Origin: a virus
Virus record (IMG/VR): IMGVR_UViG_3300032516_000995
Span: 1 to 21,829 of that record
Length of the DNA: 21,829 nucleotides
Direction: 5' to 3' (one strand)
The notes under the pieces were generated by a model. The model was not told the origin of the DNA. It worked only from the letters and a program-made list of their open reading frames with translations, and did not search any database. Positions 6,355 through 13,928 of the stretch are shown in pieces. Position numbers and translations under genes: made by a program. The first letter of the stretch is position 1, and every line of letters starts with the position of its first letter.

Positions 6355-6694
6355 GTCTGGACGGAAGTGTCCGTCGTGTGATCGGGTATTCGATTCGAAC
6401 GAATACGACGAGTTGGTCAAACTCTACGAGTGTGGGAATTGTGGAGTGGTCTTCACCCGGGAGAATTCGTACAGGGGTGACAACCATCAATGTCCCGAGT
6501 GCATGAAGTTCTCGACTGTTCTGACTCCTGACAGTGGATGTCCCGACTGTGGGGACACTGAAGTTGACGAGGAGACGAAGTTCTACGAATGTGACGACTG
6601 TGGAGAGATCTCTGATGACTCTGACTCCATCACTTCGCATATGGAGGAAGCTCATCCCGACGACGAGGCTGAGAGCGAGGAAGACGATGACTAG
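6329..6694 (+). CDS. multi-zinc-finger protein, 121 aa
   Basis: AAAGGAA upstream supports ATG 6329, which lies inside the end of the previous gene (26-base overlap). Five CxxC pairs are visible: C14/C17, C35/C38, C55/C58, C71/C74 and C88/C91. The last pair is followed by H104 and H109, giving C-x2-C-x12-H-x4-H, the spacing of a classical C2H2 zinc finger; the others suggest zinc ribbons. The C-terminus is a run of Asp and Glu. Nucleic-acid or protein binding is the likely role, perhaps as a transcription accessory factor, but this is inference. Confidence 0.75.
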   Translation: MTTATMTTKSGRKCPSCDRVFDSNEYDELVKLYECGNCGVVFTRENSYRGDNHQCPECMKFSTVLTPDSGCPDCGDTEVDEETKFYECDDCGEISDDSDSITSHMEEAHPDDEAESEEDDD

Positions 6695-7175
6695 CTTGAT
6701 GTCTCAGGCCCATATTGCAATCCCTCTTCATCTCTATCGTCTTCAACCAGGGGATGGGACCGTATATCAGTTTGGAGTCGGTTGGTTTACGAAGACTCTT
6801 TCGCATCAAGGTCTTCACTACAATCCCGATACTCGTCAATCAGTAGCGTCGAAGCATACTAACTCTTTTCGAGGGAATATCCAGGACGTAATCTCGGGTG
6901 TAAACACAATCGACTACGTGATGGTTCAGATTCTTGGACCGTATAGTCAGTCTTCGTATGATCTCCGGAAGGATTCCCTGGGGAAGACCGATGAGGAGAT
7001 CGAAACGACTGCACTGTACTACAAGGAGCATACCCGCTACCCGTATCTCTGGTCAGTCATCGCTGTGATCCTAGGAGTTGCTGTCCTCGCATACGAACCC
7101 CGAAATCTTACTGGAGCAATTGAGAATATGAAGAGAGCATCCGGGATTGCATCAAGGAGCCAAGATCTCCGATGA
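6687..7175 (+). CDS. unknown protein with one transmembrane segment, 162 aa
   Basis: ATG 6687 overlaps the upstream stop by 8 bases and has GAGGAA a few bases before it; ATG 6699 is an alternative without an RBS. The first ~110 residues look soluble and beta-rich with many aromatic residues (HLYRLQPGDGTVYQFGVGWF). One hydrophobic segment, about residues 117-133 (LWSVIAVILGVAVLAYE), precedes a basic C-terminal tail. No family is recognised. Its stop overlaps the next start in ATGA. Confidence 0.65.
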   Translation: MTSLMSQAHIAIPLHLYRLQPGDGTVYQFGVGWFTKTLSHQGLHYNPDTRQSVASKHTNSFRGNIQDVISGVNTIDYVMVQILGPYSQSSYDLRKDSLGKTDEEIETTALYYKEHTRYPYLWSVIAVILGVAVLAYEPRNLTGAIENMKRASGIASRSQDLR

Positions 7176-7699
7176 CAGTCGAACCTTTCACACTCGATCG
7201 TGAAAGGTACCCCTTCATTCTTCGGCAGGGGAAGAAGCCGATCTGTGCAGTCTACTCAAATGAGTGGCTACCGATCTTGGCGAAACTTCCCCTGCTGTTG
7301 GAGGAGTACCGATCGTTGGGAGGCCAGGGGTTCCGCTTGGATACCCCTCCAAAACCTCTCCAAAACTCACCAGAGACAAGGAATTCTCGGGGTGTCTCTG
7401 GTCCGTCTCCCAGTAACCCCAGGAATGGACCTCCGGTACCTGTTGCCACTGGCGATCACGTCACAGCGAAGAGATCAGGAGCTGAGTACGAGGTGATTTC
7501 TGAGGAGGCAGGCATAATAACAATCTCTTGGCTCGGAGGTCGAGAGATCCGTAAGATTAGCCACGAGGCTCTTGAAAGGCACTATGATCGAAAATCCCCT
7601 AGCACTCGAGTCGATCCTGAAAGCGATGGACTTGGACGAACCGATAATCCCAGTGATCGAGAAACTTCTCTCTGGGGGCGCCTACAAGGTGGATCTTGA
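7172..7699 (+). CDS. unknown protein, 175 aa
   Basis: The ATG at 7172 overlaps the upstream stop; AAGGAG at 7154-7159 is rather far (12 bases). Residues 1-50 form a small domain, followed by a Pro/Ser/Asn-rich linker (about 58-90), then a possible SH3-like beta domain (GDHVTAKRSGAEYEVI...ITISWLGGREIRKI). The last 39 residues lie within the 5' part of the next gene in another frame (116-base overlap), which is unusual here. Either this C-terminus is non-essential or one boundary is wrong. Confidence 0.6.
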   Translation: MTVEPFTLDRERYPFILRQGKKPICAVYSNEWLPILAKLPLLLEEYRSLGGQGFRLDTPPKPLQNSPETRNSRGVSGPSPSNPRNGPPVPVATGDHVTAKRSGAEYEVISEEAGIITISWLGGREIRKISHEALERHYDRKSPSTRVDPESDGLGRTDNPSDRETSLWGRLQGGS

Positions 7700-8873
7700 T
7701 CAGTTGGTTGCTGACTGTCTAGGTCTCGAAAGTTCACATCCCCGAGTAGAAATTGTTCGAATGAACCTGATCGCACAACTCCGAGGTCTGGGGTACAACG
7801 TCACCGGAGGGATGAGAGGGCGATCTCTCCCCTACGAAATCACAGGGTGGTCCGAACCCTATCGGGATCCCCCGGTGAGTCAGTGGAGTCCTGAAGCGAG
7901 GACTATTCTCGAGAAGTATACGTCTCTTCCCGAACTCTCTAAGCATGATTGGGGGAACGTTCGAGAGAAGCTTTCGAAGAGGGACAGTACCTCGGTAGTT
8001 CACGAGAATACGTGGATGTACTACTGGGCCTACGAGGCCTCGGGTCATCAAGGGAATAGAGAGAGGCTCTTCATCTTAGATGGTCAGTCTGGGTCGGTCA
8101 TCATTGGGAGAAAGTTTGCGAATGTGCCTCGTCTAAGGGTTCTTCAGCTCGATATGAATCCAGACGAGCTCTACGAGATTGCTCTGGAGTTGGCACAGAT
8201 CTCTTTGAGACCAGTCTTGATCAAGAATCTCGTCTTCGACGATTTTGAGAGGATCAGGGAACTCGATCCTGATGGAGCGACTCTTGTCTCTCGACAGCAA
8301 TGGTATGACGTAGAGAAGATTGCTAACTCCCCAAGGGAGTTCCTCTCCCATGGCTCTTGGCACTCAGCACGGAAAGCTGGTCGAGATCTCGAGATTGCTG
8401 ATATCGAGTGGGATAACTTTGCTGCAACCGAGTACGGGAAGACCGTAACACAGAGGTGGAAAGACGAGAGAGAATCCACCCAGAGACAGCTCGCTGTAGG
8501 TCGAGACTTCGTTTGTGCGGAGACACTGATCCCCCCGAAGATCTCGTTCCTTGGGATCCGAAATGGCTATCCCGTAGGGTATTACGTCTACGAGACCCTC
8601 GCTAATCGACCCGATGTCGCTGGACATCTCGTCGAGAAGGTTCTGAACTGGAAAGACGATAACGGGGGAATGCCAGGGACCTCAGATTGGATGCTTCACG
8701 AGATTTGTAAGAAGATGACCGAGAAAGGAGTCAAGTGGATCAATGCTGGTGAGTCGTCTGAGGTGTCTACGACACTTCATAAATACAAACTCAAGTTCTC
8801 GGTTCGAGAGATGGAACCACGTCAACGAACCCGGGTCTTGGGAACTCTGATTCAAGGAAGGAGAGCAAGATGA
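7584..8873 (+). CDS. GNAT-fold acyl/aminoacyltransferase candidate (DUF2156-like), 429 aa
   Basis: I take ATG 7584 (AAAGG just upstream); ATG 7626 is a weaker alternative. Residues ~1-75 resemble a small helical or winged-helix domain. The rest resembles the paired GNAT folds of the DUF2156 / LPG-synthase C-terminal group: TWMYYWAYEASGHQG, then RPVLIKNLVFDD, GIRNGYPVGYYVYET, and a C-terminal DWMLHEICKKMTEKGVKWIN followed by HKYKLKF. In related families these folds move acyl or aminoacyl groups from CoA or aminoacyl-tRNA to an amine or hydroxyl. The substrate here is unknown. Family assignment is by pattern only. Confidence 0.6.
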   Translation: MIENPLALESILKAMDLDEPIIPVIEKLLSGGAYKVDLDQLVADCLGLESSHPRVEIVRMNLIAQLRGLGYNVTGGMRGRSLPYEITGWSEPYRDPPVSQWSPEARTILEKYTSLPELSKHDWGNVREKLSKRDSTSVVHENTWMYYWAYEASGHQGNRERLFILDGQSGSVIIGRKFANVPRLRVLQLDMNPDELYEIALELAQISLRPVLIKNLVFDDFERIRELDPDGATLVSRQQWYDVEKIANSPREFLSHGSWHSARKAGRDLEIADIEWDNFAATEYGKTVTQRWKDERESTQRQLAVGRDFVCAETLIPPKISFLGIRNGYPVGYYVYETLANRPDVAGHLVEKVLNWKDDNGGMPGTSDWMLHEICKKMTEKGVKWINAGESSEVSTTLHKYKLKFSVREMEPRQRTRVLGTLIQGRRAR

Positions 8874-9235
8874 GCGAAATTCAAATATCGACGTTTGGTA
8901 AGATGCAGGAGTTCGTAAGAGAAGGTCGTGAGGCCTTAGTGCTCCTCGGAGCTGGTGAACCTCTGACTGAGTGGGACGCAGGGATCAACTTGGTTCTTCA
9001 TGAGGGTGAAATCTTAGCACCCGACAGTTTCCTTACTGAGATCTATCGTCTCGAATCTACTGGAGGTCGGACTGACCTGGTCTTCATGATCGATAAAGTT
9101 CAGATCGAGATCGGGAAGCTCGCAATATGGAGGCTTGGGTGGGGTTCGATCTCTTGGCTGTCGGATTTCGTTGTGAATTACGCAGATCACTACGGTGTTG
9201 TAATCCCCGAAGAGGAAGAGGAGTACATCGAATGA
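8870..9235 (+). CDS. unknown protein, 121 aa
   Basis: The start overlaps the upstream stop in ATGA, and GGAAGGAGAG before it is a strong RBS. The protein appears to be a mixed alpha/beta domain (EALVLLGAGEPLTEW..., TDLVFMIDKVQIEIGKLAIW) ending in an acidic run (EEEEEYIE). No cysteine cluster, membrane segment or known motif is seen. It is tightly coupled to both neighbours (4-base overlaps), so it probably belongs to the same translation unit as the GNAT-like gene. Confidence 0.7.
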   Translation: MSEIQISTFGKMQEFVREGREALVLLGAGEPLTEWDAGINLVLHEGEILAPDSFLTEIYRLESTGGRTDLVFMIDKVQIEIGKLAIWRLGWGSISWLSDFVVNYADHYGVVIPEEEEEYIE

Positions 9236-9432
9236 AGAAGATCCGGAAATGGTTCCGAAAGTATGACCGAGAAATCGGTCTGTGCATAATTTGGGTATTG
9301 ATGATTCTCGTCCTTGGTCGGTATGTGGACCCGACTCATCGATGGGACCTCTGGGCAATTCTCGGGGTTGTTGGGCTCTACGTAATCCGAAGAGTATCGA
9401 CAGTATTTCGGAATCAATATCCGAAATCGTAG
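9232..9432 (+). CDS. small two-pass membrane protein, 66 aa
   Basis: ATG 9232 overlaps the previous stop by 4 bases; GAGGAG lies about 9 bases upstream. A basic N-terminus (MKKIRKWFRKYDR) precedes two hydrophobic segments, about residues 17-29 and 41-52, with a basic tail. A holin-like or other small membrane role is possible, but nothing in context proves it. Its last codons include an 8-bp hairpin and its stop codon touches the second promoter-like element, so it ends its transcript group. Confidence 0.65.
   Translation: MKKIRKWFRKYDREIGLCIIWVLMILVLGRYVDPTHRWDLWAILGVVGLYVIRRVSTVFRNQYPKS
9405..9427 (+). terminator. hairpin at gene end just before promoter copy 2
   Basis: ATTTCGGA (9405-9412) and TCCGAAAT (9420-9427) form a perfect 8-bp stem with a 7-base loop, inside the last codons of the 66-aa gene. 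It occupies the same place relative to promoter copy 2 as the hairpin at 349-383 does to copy 1. No T-run follows. Confidence 0.4.
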
Positions 9433-9490
9433 GACCAATATTTTGTGCCCCCTTTTATTGACCTCCGAAATACCTTATAATATAACCACC
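9432..9490 (+). promoter_or_regulatory. promoter-like element, copy 2
   Basis: The 29-base block at 9432-9460 is identical to 388-416, and 9473-9490 is identical to 430-447. TATAAT is at 9476-9481, with 15 bases between it and the block (16 in copy 1). TTGACC at 9458-9463 resembles a -35 box, with 12 bases to TATAAT or 17 to the overlapping TATAAC. It would drive the DUF932 gene and the replication and modification genes behind it. Confidence 0.75.
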
Positions 9491-9519
9491 CCAAAATTTG
9501 TTTCAAGGAGACTCAACCT

Positions 9520-10536
9520 ATGACTTCAGCCGAAGAAGGCGCCGGACTATTCAATGCACGATTCTATGGGAGGAAGCCAGCATGGCATCTTCTCGGATTG
9601 GTCTCGGACCGACCCATGAGTGCACAAGACGCATTTACAGCCATTGGGCCTTACGATGTATCTCTTGAGCCCTTATTCCTAAAGTCGGGAGCCGGGATCC
9701 CTCTAGCTTCGATTGTCCGTCATCCTACCCCAGACGACCCCCAGTATCATTCACTCGGGGTCGTCAAGCCAGGGTATGTTGTTCTATCCCCCCAGGATAT
9801 CTGCGAGATCTGGGACGATTTCGTTACTCAACCAGTCGAGGCAATGGGGTCCCTCGGCAAAGGTGAGTACCTGTTCATCACTACACCTCTCCCAACATTC
9901 GATCTTCAGGGGGACGAGATCCAGAACTACTTGTTGATGATCTCGCCTTACTCAGGGTGGGAAGCACTCGAAGTGAGGGTAACCTCGGTGAGAACTGTCT
10001 GTGTGAACACGATGAGGCTTGCACGTCGACACTCTTCCGAAGTGTATCGAGTCATTCATAGAGGAAACGTCAGAGAGAACCTTGGAATGTGGCTCGAAGA
10101 CGTTTGGGGTCGATCGACTCAACGCGTTCAGACCTTGAAAGAGATCTATCAGACTTTCCAGAAGAGGTTACTCTCCCGAGTAGAGATCGATCGGATTCTC
10201 GATCATGTATACCCCGATACTCCTCCACCAAACGATGTCTACCGGCCTACGGAGCTTATGGAGAACCCTCCGACCTGGAAGGTGGAGCAGAACCTTGCCA
10301 AACGATCTAAAGAGGCAGTTCGACGTCTCTTCGAGGGTGAGGGAATGGGATCTGATCTTCCAGGGTACCAAGGGACCGCATGGGGGCTTCTTCAAGCCGA
10401 TGTCGAGTGGGAAGACTACCGACCTACTTCGAAATACGAAGGGGCTGCTCGTGCGATTCTCTTTGGAGATCGAGGACTGAATCAGTCTCGAATGTTCGAC
10501 TCTCTGTACAGTCTGATCCAGAGGAAGCCCAAATGA
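9520..10536 (+). CDS. DUF932 phage/plasmid-like protein, 338 aa
   Basis: AAGGAG at 9505-9510 serves ATG 9520. The sequence has the pattern of the DUF932 / phage-plasmid-like family (TIGR03299): an early FYGRKPAWHLLGL, YDVSLEPLFLKSG, YHSLGVVKPGYVVLSPQD, and ALEVRVTSVRTVCVNTMR. Length (338) fits the family's usual 300-350. Family members are common in phages and plasmids, often near recombination genes, but the biochemical role is not established. It is the first gene behind promoter copy 2 and overlaps the next gene by 4 bases. Confidence 0.85.
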   Translation: MTSAEEGAGLFNARFYGRKPAWHLLGLVSDRPMSAQDAFTAIGPYDVSLEPLFLKSGAGIPLASIVRHPTPDDPQYHSLGVVKPGYVVLSPQDICEIWDDFVTQPVEAMGSLGKGEYLFITTPLPTFDLQGDEIQNYLLMISPYSGWEALEVRVTSVRTVCVNTMRLARRHSSEVYRVIHRGNVRENLGMWLEDVWGRSTQRVQTLKEIYQTFQKRLLSRVEIDRILDHVYPDTPPPNDVYRPTELMENPPTWKVEQNLAKRSKEAVRRLFEGEGMGSDLPGYQGTAWGLLQADVEWEDYRPTSKYEGAARAILFGDRGLNQSRMFDSLYSLIQRKPK

Positions 10537-10868
10537 CACTTCACTTCTACGATTGTCCTGTCTGCGGGAAGAGCCATTCCCTCGATACTCTCCCCCGAAA
10601 ATGCCTCGATCATGCTCTTCATGATCACCAACTCGCATGTGGGACTCTGTCGTCATTCATTCATACGAAACCTGACTGTCAGTTGAAGGTTCTTCAGGAG
10701 GTGAAAGGATCGATTCCCATGGTAGTTCTCCCAACATTCATCTGGAAGAGGATCCTAGTGAGGCTCGGCCAGAAAGAAGCCATCCATGTTCTTCAAGAAG
10801 TAGGTCTCAGTGAAGATTCCGCTAAAATGGAGTTCGAAGGAATCCTCGTCTCCATCATCTCTGACTGA
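10533..10868 (+). CDS. small zinc-finger-like protein, 111 aa
   Basis: ATG 10533 overlaps the DUF932 stop (AATGA). The N-terminus has CPVCGKSH (C8, C11, H15), and a Cys/His-rich stretch follows (RKCLDHALHDHQLACG), suggesting one zinc site within the first 40 residues. The rest is predicted helical, with LGQKEAIHVLQEVGLSEDSAK. No family is recognised. Its place before the helicase gene suggests an accessory role in DNA metabolism; this is inferred from context only. Confidence 0.65.
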   Translation: MTLHFYDCPVCGKSHSLDTLPRKCLDHALHDHQLACGTLSSFIHTKPDCQLKVLQEVKGSIPMVVLPTFIWKRILVRLGQKEAIHVLQEVGLSEDSAKMEFEGILVSIISD

Positions 10869-10875
10869 TCAGTCG

Positions 10876-12480
10876 ATGGGACTTCGGATAACTCCAACAG
10901 TTCTAGTTCTCGATGTCCCCGAGATCGATGATGGGCTGAGAGAACTCCTGAAGGAGACCCTCGGTGGGAAGGAACTCGACTCTTGTCGATGGTCTTTCCC
11001 AAGATATAGATGCTACGCGTTCTCAATTTTGAGGGCACTCCCTGGAGTTACCCCTACCCCTGAGGTAGATCTGTTCCTTCATGGGAATCCTCTAGATCTC
11101 GAACCAGCTGACCCGCCTCGGTCGTTAGAGATTCATCGATCGTATAGCAAGATGTACCCGTATCAACAGAGGGCCTCTTGGGCACTGATGACTCGTCCCA
11201 AGGGTCTGCTCCTGTCGTTATCTCCAGGGCTAGGGAAGTCACTCGTATCTATCGTGGCTGCCGAAGCTCTCTCGTATAAGAATGTACTGATCGTAGCCCC
11301 TCTGACTCTCTTGAGAACGTGGGAGTCGGAGATCGTCAAATGGGGTGGGTATCTGAGAGAGATTACATCGATCAAAAGAGGGTCCGCAAGGCCCGAGACT
11401 GGAGGGGTAACACTCACTAACTACGATACAGTCTCTCGCCATTCTGGACTTTACTCGAAGCATAAGTGGGATCTCGTAATCCTCGACGAATCGATTCTCG
11501 TGAAGACGAGAGACTCGAAAAGAGTAAAAGAGTTGTCAAAGGTCACACGGGTCGCTAAGAAAGTCTGGTGTCTCTCGGGATCACCAATCTCACGTCATGC
11601 CGACGATCTCTGGAGCCAGTTCCATCTGATCGACCCTCAAGGATTCAAGTCCTACTGGAGGTTTGCAGAACAATATTGTGTAATTGAAGAGTCTATCTGG
11701 GGGAAGATTGTTCGAGGGACTAAGTCTGATATCGATCTTCGAATAGAGTTTTCGGATATCATGCTTGTAGTTCATCAAGACGAAGTGCTAAACCTCCCCC
11801 TCGAGAAGATCGAAGTAATCGACCTCGATTTGAGACCTGATCAATCTCAGGCTTATGATACTCTCTTAGAGGAATTCTACATAATGCTCGAAGGGGGTAC
11901 AGAGCTCTCTGTTAGCTCGAAGATGGCTCAACTTACATTCCTTCAGGAGATAGCTTCTGATCTTGTCAATGTAGATCGTCAAATCGTAAGCTCGTCGAAG
12001 ACAGATACGATTCTAGAACTTCTCGACACAGGATACTTCGAACTTCCTACGATCATCTGGACACATTGGCGTCAGGGAGCTCAATGTCTATACGAAGAAC
12101 TCGAATCACGCAACTACGTCTGTAGATACGTCAATGGGGATACATCTGAGGAGGACCGAGCAACAATTCTCGAAGCCTACAAGTCGGGAGATATACCGAT
12201 CCTCATTCTCTCGATGGGAGTAGGGAAGTTTGGTCTGACTCTAACGAATACTCGAACGATGATCTACAAAGATCGAACATTCGATATGGATGCATATGTC
12301 CAGAGTTTTGCACGTGTTCGTCGGATCGGACTTGACCACGAACCAACAGTGATAATTCTCAGATGTCCTGGGACTACTGATGATCTGATCGAAGAGAATT
12401 TGATCGGAAAGTCTAAGTCTCTTGCACAAGTTACAAATGCTGAGCTTCTCAGCATTCTCAAATCTTTACGAGGAGGTTAG
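10876..12480 (+). CDS. SNF2-type superfamily 2 helicase/ATPase, 534 aa
   Basis: ATG 10876 begins shortly after the previous stop; the RBS is poor and a GTG at 10810 is a possible earlier start. Helicase motifs are clear: YPYQQRASWAL (Q-like region), Walker A SPGLGKS (116-122), motif II DES (204-206), motif III LSGSPIS, motif V MGVGKFGLTLTN and motif VI QSFARVRRIG (from 476) with arginine fingers. This order and length match phage SNF2-like DEXX-box ATPases. It probably translocates on double-stranded DNA or remodels protein-DNA complexes during replication or recombination. The AGGAGG in its last codons is the RBS of the resolvase gene. Confidence 0.88.
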   Translation: MGLRITPTVLVLDVPEIDDGLRELLKETLGGKELDSCRWSFPRYRCYAFSILRALPGVTPTPEVDLFLHGNPLDLEPADPPRSLEIHRSYSKMYPYQQRASWALMTRPKGLLLSLSPGLGKSLVSIVAAEALSYKNVLIVAPLTLLRTWESEIVKWGGYLREITSIKRGSARPETGGVTLTNYDTVSRHSGLYSKHKWDLVILDESILVKTRDSKRVKELSKVTRVAKKVWCLSGSPISRHADDLWSQFHLIDPQGFKSYWRFAEQYCVIEESIWGKIVRGTKSDIDLRIEFSDIMLVVHQDEVLNLPLEKIEVIDLDLRPDQSQAYDTLLEEFYIMLEGGTELSVSSKMAQLTFLQEIASDLVNVDRQIVSSSKTDTILELLDTGYFELPTIIWTHWRQGAQCLYEELESRNYVCRYVNGDTSEEDRATILEAYKSGDIPILILSMGVGKFGLTLTNTRTMIYKDRTFDMDAYVQSFARVRRIGLDHEPTVIILRCPGTTDDLIEENLIGKSKSLAQVTNAELLSILKSLRGG

Positions 12481-12481
12481 A

Positions 12482-12922
12482 TTGTTTCCGAATGCTCCAC
12501 CGATTCTCTCCCTCGATCCAGGTCTTACAACAGGGTATGCTCTGGTTACAGCCGAGGGACTTCTCTCACAATCCGGGAATATTGGGATCGAAGATCTGAA
12601 AGATTCTTCAATTCTAGAATCGATCAAGAAGATCCCGGGACTCTCGATCGTGATCGAAGAAGTACCGATCTATGGGAACTCTAAGTTGGGTCGACAGCTT
12701 CAACAAGTAAATGCAACTCTCAGGGAAATGTTCCCTGAAGCAGTAAAGCTTCCACCCTCAGCCTGGAAGACGATCCCAAGTATCTCTAACTTCCCTGTCC
12801 CGAGTGAATGGGACGGGAAGAAACTCACCCAGCATCAAAAGGACTCCTATCGAATGGGAATGTTCTTCATCATCTTCAGGAAAGGAGTCCTCAGTGTCCT
12901 TCGAGAACCCCAAGCCTCTTAG
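12482..12922 (+). CDS. RuvC-like Holliday junction resolvase, 146 aa
   Basis: The start is TTG 12482: AGGAGG (12471-12476) lies exactly 5 bases before it, and no ATG fits. The RNase H-like fold is shown by LSLDPGLTTGYALV (Asp12), IVIEEVPIYG (Glu59/60) and HQKDSYRMGMF (His118, Asp121), the acidic residues expected to hold two metal ions. Length is near that of RuvC (about 170) or phage resolvases. It would cut branched DNA before packaging. The nuclease gene downstream starts inside it (29-base overlap). Confidence 0.82.
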   Translation: MFPNAPPILSLDPGLTTGYALVTAEGLLSQSGNIGIEDLKDSSILESIKKIPGLSIVIEEVPIYGNSKLGRQLQQVNATLREMFPEAVKLPPSAWKTIPSISNFPVPSEWDGKKLTQHQKDSYRMGMFFIIFRKGVLSVLREPQAS

Positions 12923-13928
12923 GATCTCAGTATCAGATCTGACGTACTTCTCGGACTGTCGACGTCAGTGGTATTGGAATCGAACGTACTCATCAAAGAG
13001 ACCAGATCCTCGGTTCTGGCTCGGGACCATAACACATTCGGGGCTTGAAGGGTACTTCAAGAACAATCGGGATATGTCCCACGGGATGGACTATTTCGAG
13101 ACCCAAGTCCAGAAGAGTATCCGAGATATCCGTGAGGAGTTCTCCCCAATCTGGTCGTCGATTGTACCCGAATTCGATACTCTCTACGTGACTGCCGCGG
13201 GGATGCTTCAGAACTATAGCATTATGGATCACGAAGATCCTTTCCAAGGGGAGATCTACTTCGTCGAGAAATATGCACGAATTCCTCTACCAGGATTAGT
13301 TGGGAACCAGAGTCAGACGATCGAGATCTCAGGTCGAATGGATCTCGTACTGAAGCATAAGAAGGAACTCCATCTCGTCGACCATAAGACCTCAGCATCT
13401 CTATTCTCTCCAAATGGTCTCGAAGTCGACGAACAGATGACGGCTTACTCGTGGATGCTCTGGAAACTGGAGAACCAGATTCCCGAGATGGTCACCTATG
13501 ATGTTCTGATCAAGTCACTTCCAGAAGAACCTCGAGTTCTGAAGGAAAAGGGAAGTCCTCTATCTCTCGATAAGGGACAACCTACAGTCTACAGCCTATA
13601 CCTTGGCGCACTTCAAGACCGAGGATGGGAGAAGGAGGAACGATACGCACCAATGTTGAATTACTTGAAGGCAGCTGGATGGTCGAAGTATTTCCAGAGA
13701 CTTTCCTCGACCCGAAATCAACATGAGCTCGAATCTTTTGAGGATCGTGCTCGTGCTAAGGCCTTGGATATTCTTCGGATTCTCGACAATCCCGAAACCT
13801 TCGCCTACCCCAGCCCATCGACCTATCGATGTGGAGGGTGCCCCTTCCTGATGGTCTGCAAATCGAAAGACGACGGCGGGGACTTCCAGTACATGCTCGA
13901 CTCGAGTTTCAAGAAAGGATCATGGTAA
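12894..13928 (+). CDS. Cas4/RecB-like PD-(D/E)XK nuclease with Fe-S site, 344 aa
   Basis: The start is GTG 12894, with AAAGGAG (12881-12887) six bases upstream. LRISVSDLTYFSDCRRQWYW is the typical N-terminal helix with Cys22. Catalytic residues follow as SGRMDLV (Asp150), LVDHKT (Asp163, Lys165) and QMTAY (Gln181, Tyr185). Cys313, Cys316 and Cys322 (CGGCPFLMVC) complete a four-cysteine iron-sulfur site like that of Cas4 and AddB. It is probably an exonuclease acting with the Sak4-like ATPase and SSB in phage recombination. There is no CRISPR array here, so a CRISPR role is unlikely. Confidence 0.88.
   Translation: MSFENPKPLRISVSDLTYFSDCRRQWYWNRTYSSKRPDPRFWLGTITHSGLEGYFKNNRDMSHGMDYFETQVQKSIRDIREEFSPIWSSIVPEFDTLYVTAAGMLQNYSIMDHEDPFQGEIYFVEKYARIPLPGLVGNQSQTIEISGRMDLVLKHKKELHLVDHKTSASLFSPNGLEVDEQMTAYSWMLWKLENQIPEMVTYDVLIKSLPEEPRVLKEKGSPLSLDKGQPTVYSLYLGALQDRGWEKEERYAPMLNYLKAAGWSKYFQRLSSTRNQHELESFEDRARAKALDILRILDNPETFAYPSPSTYRCGGCPFLMVCKSKDDGGDFQYMLDSSFKKGSW

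Noticed and set aside
10810-10875. Upstream GTG start for the helicase
   Set aside because: It would overlap the preceding gene by about 59 bases and add a Ser/Lys-rich stretch unlike the family. ATG 10876 is preferred, although its RBS is poor.
12894-13928. Cas4 as part of a CRISPR system
   Set aside because: No repeat array or cas1/cas2 genes are present. Cas4-like nucleases are common in phage recombination modules.
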